From: Kitasatospora viridis
GTDB lineage: Bacteria; Actinomycetota; Actinomycetes; Streptomycetales; Streptomycetaceae
Length of the DNA stretch: 64,000 nucleotides
Direction: 5' to 3'
Assembly (NCBI RefSeq): GCF_007829815.1
Contig: NZ_VIWT01000001.1
Span: 4,989,001 to 5,053,000, forward strand
In this document: in pieces, positions 58,950 through 64,000 of the stretch
How positions within the stretch are numbered: the first letter of the stretch is position 1
Layout of the letters: each line of letters starts with the position of its first letter
Notes under the pieces: model-generated
Seen by the model: the letters and a program-made list of their open reading frames with translations, nothing else
The model's database searches: none
Told to the model about the DNA's origin: nothing
Program-made: the position numbers and the translations under genes

Positions 58950-59516
58950 ATGACGGCGAATCAGAGCCAGAGTCGCAGTGGGGACCAGTACCGGATCCGG
59001 GCCGACTACGACGCGCGGACGATCGTGGTCTACCAGGCGTACTCGCCGGCGATCGCGGACGCGGCGCTGCGGGCCGGGCGGTTCGTCGCGCCGTTCTCGT
59101 TCCAGCGGATGACCTGGGTGAAGCCGTCGTTCCGGTGGCTGATGCACCGCAGCAACTGGGGCCGGAAGGCGGGGCAGGAGCGCATCCTCGGCGTTCGGAT
59201 GACGCGGGAGGGCTGGGAAGAGGCGCTCTCCCGGGCCGTGTTGACGACAGCCGACCCGGCGGCCGTGGCGAAGGCCGCCGTGCACCTGCAGTGGGACCCG
59301 GAGCGCTCGGTGCGCGGGGCCGCGCTGAACCACTACAGCATCCAGGTGGGCATCGGGCGGCAGTTGATCCGCACCTTCGCCGAGGAGTGGGTGGTGGGGC
59401 TGACGGACCTGACCCCGCAGGTGCGCAAGGCCGCCGAGTTGGTGCAGGGCGGGCGCGCGGCGCAGGCCCAGCGGCTGTTCCCACCCGAGCGGGAGTACCC
59501 GTGGCCGGCGGGGTAG
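58950..59516 (+). CDS. DUF4291 protein
   Basis: 188 residues; RADYDARTIVVYQAYSPAIA, then DAALRAGRF and FSFQRMTWVKPSFRWLMHRS, then NWGRK are typical of DUF4291. No catalytic motif is known. Weak ribosome site; CAGGGT seven bases before the ATG could be a -10 for leaderless mRNA. Divergent from the chitinase. Confidence 0.88.
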   Translation: MTANQSQSRSGDQYRIRADYDARTIVVYQAYSPAIADAALRAGRFVAPFSFQRMTWVKPSFRWLMHRSNWGRKAGQERILGVRMTREGWEEALSRAVLTTADPAAVAKAAVHLQWDPERSVRGAALNHYSIQVGIGRQLIRTFAEEWVVGLTDLTPQVRKAAELVQGGRAAQAQRLFPPEREYPWPAG

Positions 59517-59532
59517 CGGTGCCGTCGGGTCG

Positions 59533-59841
59533 TCAGTGGAGCTCGCACTCCCACGGCTCGATGTCCGGCTCGCCGGGCGGCAGTTCACCGGTGCAGTAGC
59601 GGTAGAGCCAGGTCGCGGCCCGCCGCTCCGCGTACTTCTCGTTGACCGGCTCGCCCCGCTCGTCCAGTTCGAGGACATTGGCGAAGATCGCGAAGCAGAT
59701 CTCCGCCTGTGAGGGCGATTCGCGCAGCTCCGCCCAGTAGTCGATCCCGTCGAGCATCGGATGGCCCACCGAGCCACGCGCGAGCCACCCGGCGAACCGC
59801 CGGAAGGCGCCCGAGGTGCCGGGGGTGAGGTGTGAAGGCAT
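59533..59841 (-). CDS. hypothetical protein (DUF7677-like)
   Basis: 102 residues, one domain with FAGWLARGSVGHPMLDGIDY and EPVNEKYAERRAATWLYRY. No motif of known activity. TAGATT is six bases before the ATG on its own strand, suggesting a leaderless mRNA. It starts nine bases after the stop of the preceding ATPase gene on the same strand. Confidence 0.75.
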   Translation of the reverse strand: MPSHLTPGTSGAFRRFAGWLARGSVGHPMLDGIDYWAELRESPSQAEICFAIFANVLELDERGEPVNEKYAERRAATWLYRYCTGELPPGEPDIEPWECELH

Positions 59842-59850
59842 GCCGCGAAT

Positions 59851-60312
59851 CTAGCGGTCGGTTGTTGCCGAGTTCCGTGAGACGCGGATCCCGGCGATCA
59901 CGGACTTGCCCCGGACCGCGCGCTTGCTGACGCCCCACGCGTCACTGAGCGCGTCGACCAGGAACAGGCCACGTCCGTCGATGGCGTCGGGGGAGGGGAC
60001 GGTGGAGGGAGGGGTGGGGTTGCCGGCGCCGGGGTCGGAGACGGCGAGCCAGTGGTGGCCGTCGGCGGTCCAGAAGAAGAGCTCGATCATGTCGTCGTCG
60101 GGGTGCCGGGTGCCGTGCTGGATCGCGTTGGTGACGAGCTCGGAAGTCAGGAGCCTGAGCTCGAAGGAGAGTTGACGCGAACAGGTGGCGGGCAGCGCGG
60201 CCGCGATCGCCCCGCGCGCTTGGGCGACGGAGGGGAGCTGGGCGGGGAAGCGCCAGTGGGCGGGGATGGCGGGGATGGGGGAGGGAGAGGGGGAGGAAGG
60301 GGTTCCGGGCAT
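59851..60312 (-). CDS. HATPase_c anti-sigma-like ATP-binding protein
   Basis: 153 residues. GHKL motifs: N-box LLTSELVTNAIQHG, G1-like LAVSDPGAG and G2-like IDGRGLFLVDALSDAWGV. The start at 60312 has GGAGGT six bases upstream; another ATG at 60348 lacks one. Divergent from an XRE/DUF5753 gene, the same arrangement as at 22.2-24.2 kb. Confidence 0.87.
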   Translation of the reverse strand: MPGTPSSPSPSPIPAIPAHWRFPAQLPSVAQARGAIAAALPATCSRQLSFELRLLTSELVTNAIQHGTRHPDDDMIELFFWTADGHHWLAVSDPGAGNPTPPSTVPSPDAIDGRGLFLVDALSDAWGVSKRAVRGKSVIAGIRVSRNSATTDR

Positions 60313-60414
60313 GGCTGACCTCCGGTCAGAACGCGGGGTAATGGGCATGCAGGCGTGACCGGCGTCGCCATGTGTGACGCTGGCACTACTTGAAGCTAGC
60401 GCGTAGGGATGCCG

Positions 60415-60458
60415 AGCGCCACCACTTCCGGCGGTAAATACCCCTCAAGTGTGGCGCT
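60415..60458. promoter_or_regulatory. imperfect inverted repeat upstream of XRE gene
   Basis: AGCGCCACCACTT (60415-60427) pairs with AAGTGTGGCGCT (60447-60458) with one deletion. It lies 48 bases before the XRE start. Candidate operator of the XRE regulator. Confidence 0.4.
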
Positions 60459-60506
60459 AGGCTCTGATCGCGGCAGACTGTGCTGGCCACCTTCCGAGAG
60501 GACCGC

Positions 60507-61352
60507 ATGCCCACTCGACGCACCCCGACAGAGCGTCAGAAGCGCCTCGGCGCCGAACTGCGCAAGCTCCGCCTCTCCGCCGGAGTGACCACGGACTACG
60601 CCGCCGGCCTGCTGGGGATGGACCGGATTCGGATCGCCAACATGGAGTCCGGTATCAGAGCCATCTCGCCCGAGCGAGTCCGCACCTTGGCCAGCAACTA
60701 CGACAGCGTCGACGACGCCTACATCGAGGCGCTGGTCGCGATGGCGGAGGGCCGCGAGCGCGGCTGGTGGGAGCAGTTTCGCGGGACGCTGCCGCCGGGA
60801 ATGCTCGACATCGCCGAACTTGAGTGGAACGCGGCCGGATTGCAGACCACGCAAATACTGCACGTGCCTGGTTTGCTGCACACCGAGGACTATGCTCGGG
60901 CCATCTTCGACGCAGTGCTTCCGCCGCTTCCGCGTCTGGAGGTCGAGCTTCGAGTGAGCCACCGACTATCTCGGCAACGTGTGCTCGACCGAGGGTTTCC
61001 GTACGTCGGCTATGTCCACGAGGCAGCGCTGCGGATGCAGTTCGGTGGGCGGGCGGTCATGCGCGCCCAGTTGGATCGCCTGGCCGCCGAGTCGGAACGA
61101 GAGAACGTCAGTATCCGAGTGCTGACGGTCGAGACAGGTAGCTTCCCGGGGGCCGGGCACGCGCTCCTCTTCGCCGAGGGGCAGGTGCCGCAGCTCGACA
61201 CGGCTCAACTCGACTCCGCCCATGGGCCGGAGTTCTTCGGCGCCGAGGCCCAACTCGCCAAGTACCGTGCACATCTCGGGTGGATGGCCAAGATGGCGTT
61301 GTCGCCAGAGGACTCGCGTGACTTCGTTCGTACCGTTGCTCGTCAGCTCTAG
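60507..61352 (+). CDS. XRE family regulator with DUF5753 domain
   Basis: 281 residues. N-terminal helix-turn-helix (GAELRKLRLSAGVTTDYAAG, then MDRIRIANMESG) and DUF5753 (WNAAGLQTTQILHVPGLLHT, later VSIRVLTVETGSFPG). RBS GAGAGGA before the ATG at 60507. Followed eight bases later by a small protein, as DUF397 partners are. WhiJ-like family. Confidence 0.9.
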   Translation: MPTRRTPTERQKRLGAELRKLRLSAGVTTDYAAGLLGMDRIRIANMESGIRAISPERVRTLASNYDSVDDAYIEALVAMAEGRERGWWEQFRGTLPPGMLDIAELEWNAAGLQTTQILHVPGLLHTEDYARAIFDAVLPPLPRLEVELRVSHRLSRQRVLDRGFPYVGYVHEAALRMQFGGRAVMRAQLDRLAAESERENVSIRVLTVETGSFPGAGHALLFAEGQVPQLDTAQLDSAHGPEFFGAEAQLAKYRAHLGWMAKMALSPEDSRDFVRTVARQL

Positions 61353-61359
61353 GAGAACC

Positions 61360-61551
61360 ATGTCTCACATCACCTGGGAAGCCCCGTTCTGCGGCGAGGG
61401 CAACAACTGCTTCCGTCTCGGCACCGACGCCGACGGCAAGGCCTACATCGCGGTCGCGGGCCAGGAGGAGCTCGCCATCACCGACTCCCACGACGCCCTG
61501 CGCACCCTCATCCTCGACATCAAGGCCGGCAAGGCGGACCATCTGCTGTAG
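61360..61551 (+). CDS. 63-residue DUF397-like protein, copy 1
   Basis: 63 residues: ITWEAPFCGEGNNCFRLGTD, then AYIAVAGQEELAITDSHDAL and a C-terminal IKAGKADHLL. A DUF397-like layout (W..C..C....I.V..S), but the conserved VRDS is ITDS. About 78 percent identical to the next gene (49 of 63 residues). AGGAGA precedes the ATG. Probably works with the XRE regulator upstream. Confidence 0.82.
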   Translation: MSHITWEAPFCGEGNNCFRLGTDADGKAYIAVAGQEELAITDSHDALRTLILDIKAGKADHLL

Positions 61552-61614
61552 TCGTCCCTCCGCCGGGGCGGCGAGCCACTCGCTGCCCCGGCCGACCCTT
61601 GTGGAGGCACCTCC

Positions 61615-61806
61615 ATGTCCGACATCACGTGGGAAGACCCGTTCTGCGCTGAGGGCAACTCCTGCTTCCGCCTCGGCACCGACCCCACCGGCAACGCCTA
61701 CATCGCCGTAGCCGGCGCCGAGGAGCGCGCGATCACTGACTCCCGCGACGCCCTCCGGGCCCTCATCCTCGCCATCAAGTCCGGCGAGGCCGACCACCTG
61801 CTCTGA
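61615..61806 (+). CDS. 63-residue DUF397-like protein, copy 2
   Basis: 63 residues; same layout as copy 1, differing at 14 positions (for example PFCAEGNSCFRLGTD). GTGGAGG precedes the ATG. A recent tandem duplication. 61552-61614 has only its ribosome site. Confidence 0.82.
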   Translation: MSDITWEDPFCAEGNSCFRLGTDPTGNAYIAVAGAEERAITDSRDALRALILAIKSGEADHLL

Positions 61807-61876
61807 CCGTCCGTCGAACTCGGTGCGGCGAGGCGGATGTCCGCGTACAGGGCGCCGTAGTAGGCGGTGAGCAGGT

Positions 61877-62014
61877 TCAGGCCCGCTGCCGCAGGCGCCG
61901 CAGCACCTCCCGGAAGCCCAGACGGATGCCCCGGGTGCCGGGCGCGGGCGGGGCCGGCTCGCCCCGCTGGGCGGCCCGGTAGCTGTCGAACAGGTGTTGC
62001 TGCAGTGCGTTCAT
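61877..62014 (-). CDS. 45-residue small protein divergent from ArsR regulator
   Basis: Start ATG 62014, stop TGA 61877-61879: NALQQHLFDSYRAAQRGEPA, then a Pro-rich turn and a basic helix (GFREVLRRLRQRA). Codon use is GC-biased, and the divergent position next to a regulator with an operator-like repeat supports a real gene. It is amphipathic and may be a small cytoplasmic protein. No family recognised. Confidence 0.6.
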   Translation of the reverse strand: MNALQQHLFDSYRAAQRGEPAPPAPGTRGIRLGFREVLRRLRQRA

Positions 62015-62055
62015 GCGGCCACTGTGCGCCCGGGGCGTCCCGCGCGGCCCGTCGA

Positions 62056-62073
62056 TTGACTGACCTGGTCAAA
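62056..62073. promoter_or_regulatory. operator-like palindrome between ArsR and small gene
   Basis: TGACCTGGTCA (62061-62071) is an 11-bp palindrome, nested in TTGAC...GTCAA. It lies 42 bases after the minus-strand start and 42 before the plus-strand GTG. Suits an ArsR dimer. Confidence 0.5.
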
Positions 62074-62114
62074 CGGCATGACAGCACCCCAGCCCGACCC
62101 GGCATCATTGGGGG

Positions 62115-63206
62115 GTGAGCGTGACCATCGACATCACCGGACTGCCGCCCGAGCGGATCGCCTTCTGCCCCTCGCCGCTGGCCGAACTCGGCAACGCGCT
62201 GCACACGTTGGCCGAGCCCGCTCACCATCCCCGGCTGCACGCGTGGGCCACGGCGACCTCCGCCGCGCTCGAACCGGAGCTGGCGGACCGGCTGAACGAG
62301 GCCGAGTTCATGTGGCGCTCGACACGTTCGGACTTCCTGATCCCGGCCCAGCCCCGGGAGACGCTGGCCGAGGAGCTGGACGACCTCGACCGGATGGACG
62401 ACGAGAAGTTCGTCGGCTCGGCGCTGGAGATCTCGTGCAGCACCAGCCACTACCCCAAGGGCGTGCCCTCGCCGCTGGTCGACGAGTGGTCGCGGTGCCG
62501 CGCGCTCGACCTGGCGGCGGCGCGCGGCCCGCGCCAGGCGGCGTTCGCCGAGCGGATGCTCGCCGAGCCCACCGCCACCCGCGCGTGGATCCGCCGTCTG
62601 CTGGAGGACTGCGACCGGGCGTTCTTCGCCGACACCTGGCGCCGGGTCCGGGTGCAGCTCGCGTCCGACGCCCGGCACAAGACCGAACTGCTGCGCCGCA
62701 AGGGCCTCGCCGAGGCGCTCGCCGCCGCCTCGCCGGGCCTGCGGCTGGAGCAGGACGAGCGCGGCCGGCGGATCGTCGTCGACAAGCTGGTGCAGGGCCG
62801 GGCGGACGCCCGTGGGAGCGCCGTCACGCTGGTGCCGAGCGTCTTCGGCTGGCCGCACTTCTTCGCCCTCTACGCGCCGGGCTGGCAGCCGGTGATCCAG
62901 TACCCGGTCGCCGGCCACGAGGTCGGCGGCGCCGAGTCCGTGGAGACGGTGATGCTGCGCCTGGAGGCGCTGACCCACCCGATGCGCCGCAACCTGTCCC
63001 GCCACCTCGCGCGCGGCGCGTTCTCGACCAGCGAGCTGGCCGACGCCTACGGCATCACCGCCCCCGAGGTCTCCCGCCACCTCGCCGTGCTGAAGAAGGC
63101 CGGGCTGCTCGTCACCCAGCGCCGGGGCCGCTACGTGCTGCACCAACTGGACATCTCGGTGGTGTCCCGGATCGGCAGCGACTTCCTGGAGTCGGTCCTG
63201 CGGTAG
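62115..63206 (+). CDS. ArsR-type helix-turn-helix regulator with DUF5937-like N-terminus
   Basis: 363 residues. A large N-terminal region (PPERIAFCPSPLAELGNALH) precedes a C-terminal ArsR winged helix (RLEALTHPMRRNLSRHLARG; ITAPEVSRHLAVLKKAGLLV) and wing RRGRYVLHQLD. No metal-binding cysteine pair is obvious, so it probably senses a small molecule. The GTG at 62115 lies six bases after a CATCAT hexamer, suggesting a leaderless mRNA. Confidence 0.86.
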   Translation: MSVTIDITGLPPERIAFCPSPLAELGNALHTLAEPAHHPRLHAWATATSAALEPELADRLNEAEFMWRSTRSDFLIPAQPRETLAEELDDLDRMDDEKFVGSALEISCSTSHYPKGVPSPLVDEWSRCRALDLAAARGPRQAAFAERMLAEPTATRAWIRRLLEDCDRAFFADTWRRVRVQLASDARHKTELLRRKGLAEALAAASPGLRLEQDERGRRIVVDKLVQGRADARGSAVTLVPSVFGWPHFFALYAPGWQPVIQYPVAGHEVGGAESVETVMLRLEALTHPMRRNLSRHLARGAFSTSELADAYGITAPEVSRHLAVLKKAGLLVTQRRGRYVLHQLDISVVSRIGSDFLESVLR

Positions 63207-63345
63207 CGGCGCCCGGTGCGAGGGACATCGACGTCCACGTCAACTGATCGTTGTTCCTGCTGAGTTGATGGCCGGAAAGTGACCTGACCGCCCCGGGGTT
63301 CGCGCCTACGCTGGGCCCGGTCGAACACACTGACTCGGGGGAACT

Positions 63346-63453
63346 GTGTCTGTTCGTACATTCCCGCGCTGCTGCGCCGTGCCGCTCATCGGCGCGAGCC
63401 CGGCCGGCGCCGGCGACGCGCGGTTGAGCCGCCCCTTCCTCGCTGACGGTTGA
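63346..63453 (+). pseudogene. possible remnant of a secreted-protein signal peptide
   Basis: A 35-codon frame from a GTG behind GGGGGAACT reads SVRTFPRCCAVPLIGASPAG, then AGDARL, like a truncated signal sequence, and stops at 63451. TACGCT (63307-63312) could be a -10. It may be a decayed secreted gene or chance. The rest of 63207-63520 shows no other gene. Confidence 0.25.
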
Positions 63454-63520
63454 CGGTTCCTGAACGGCTGTTCCCCATGTCCGGCCAGGTCGAGCACGCC
63501 TGGCCCTTGAAGGGAAGACG

Positions 63521-64000
63521 ATGAACCTCGTCAAGAACCTCGCCGTCGCTGCGGGCCTCGTCCTCGCCGCCTCCGGCACCCTGGTGGGAGCATCCTCACC
63601 CGGCTACGCGAGCACACCGGCGGCCTCGCCCGCCAGCCACACGGAGGGGGCCGGGCCGCTGCGGCCGGCGACGCCGCCCGACTCCTTCTGCACAGGTGGC
63701 GGGGGCGGGTACGGCTGGTTCGGGATCGCGCCCGGCAGCACCTCCGACGGCGGGGTGGCCAACGACCTGTGGCTCGACGCCGCCAACTCCGCCCAGGCCA
63801 CCCCGGTGCGGCTGTGGCCCGGCAACGGCAGCAACGCCCAGCAGTGGTGCATGATGCCCTCCTACGCCACCAGCGGACCAGGGGTGGGGGCGTACTTCGT
63901 CTTCGCCCAGTACGCATCGGAGCCCGACTGCCTGGACGTCATCAACGGCCAAGGCAACGGGTTCGCGTCCGGTACCCGGGTGCAGGCCTATCCCTGCTAC
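63521..64000 (+). CDS. secreted ricin-B-lectin-like protein, 3' end outside window
   Basis: 160 codons present. A signal peptide (NLVKNLAVAAGLVLAASGTL) is followed by SPGYASTPAASPASH and a beta-trefoil-like region (VANDLWLDAANSAQATPVRL, then NAQQWCMMP and DCLDVINGQGNG). Q-x-W motifs suggest a ricin-B lectin domain. It extends beyond the window. Confidence 0.8.
   Translation, partial: MNLVKNLAVAAGLVLAASGTLVGASSPGYASTPAASPASHTEGAGPLRPATPPDSFCTGGGGGYGWFGIAPGSTSDGGVANDLWLDAANSAQATPVRLWPGNGSNAQQWCMMPSYATSGPGVGAYFVFAQYASEPDCLDVINGQGNGFASGTRVQAYPCY

Noticed and set aside
1..64000. tRNA, rRNA, CRISPR, insertion sequence or phage integrase
   Set aside because: None was recognised when reading both strands; absence of small RNA genes cannot be excluded without a covariance search.

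Overview
The window is high-GC, densely coded actinomycete chromosome, almost certainly Streptomyces or the close relative Kitasatospora. The evidence is the third-position GC bias, GTG starts, overlapping stop/start codons, a bifunctional geosmin synthase, a RppA-type tetrahydroxynaphthalene synthase operon, two XRE/ATPase/DUF397-type regulatory sets, a mycothiol-linked dehydrogenase tail and rare TTA (bldA-type) codons. I saw no rRNA, tRNA, CRISPR array, insertion sequence or replication origin.

Layout. 1-2.4 kb: end of an S-(hydroxymethyl)mycothiol dehydrogenase-like gene, a metallo-beta-lactamase-fold hydrolase, a peroxiredoxin divergent from a TetR regulator, and a YnfA-type membrane protein. 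2.4-8.4 kb: geosmin synthase, an AlaA-type aminotransferase, an HxlR regulator, and a divergent MerR/alpha-beta hydrolase pair. 8.5-14.7 kb: a secreted protein, an acyl-CoA synthetase, an F420/PPOX-type protein, Tex and a Nudix hydrolase. 14.8-17.7 kb: rppA, a P450 and a cupin, an aromatic polyketide/melanin operon. 17.7-24.2 kb: an unfamiliar minus-strand operon (ATPase, prephenate-dehydratase-like protein, GalE-like epimerase, beta-hydroxyacid-dehydrogenase-like protein, small nucleotidyltransferase, radical SAM enzyme) divergent from an XRE regulator and a DUF397 protein. This is the best candidate for an undescribed system. 24.3-29 kb: SUKH protein, GNATs, AidB-like acyl-CoA dehydrogenase and a flavoprotein with the iodotyrosine-deiodinase substrate triad. 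29-32.6 kb: two divergent ABC-F proteins. 32.7-41.4 kb: sigma factor/membrane partner, Fic-like toxin-antitoxin pair, NarL-type two-component system, membrane proteins, and a DUF4041/GIY-YIG protein. 41.5-46.3 kb: a CoA-transferase/thiolase/FadB fatty-acid operon. 46.4-55.4 kb: secreted and cell-wall-active proteins with a TTA-containing LuxR/TrmB regulator and a TTA-containing MFS exporter. 55.8-58.9 kb: an alpha-galactosidase convergent with a GH19 chitinase preceded by a DasR-type site. 58.9-64 kb: DUF4291 protein, a second ATPase/XRE set with two tandem 63-residue proteins, an ArsR regulator with a divergent 45-codon gene, and the start of a secreted lectin-like protein.

How the parts fit. 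Most genes are ordinary accessory or primary-metabolism loci of a differentiating, saprophytic actinomycete: spore odour, pigment, chitin and galactoside degradation, fatty-acid oxidation. Regulation is unusually readable. Several genes have a -10-like hexamer about six bases before the start codon, which implies leaderless mRNAs. Palindromic operators sit between divergent regulator/target pairs, and convergent genes are separated by long GC-rich hairpins. Family assignments come from motifs read by eye; no database search was run.
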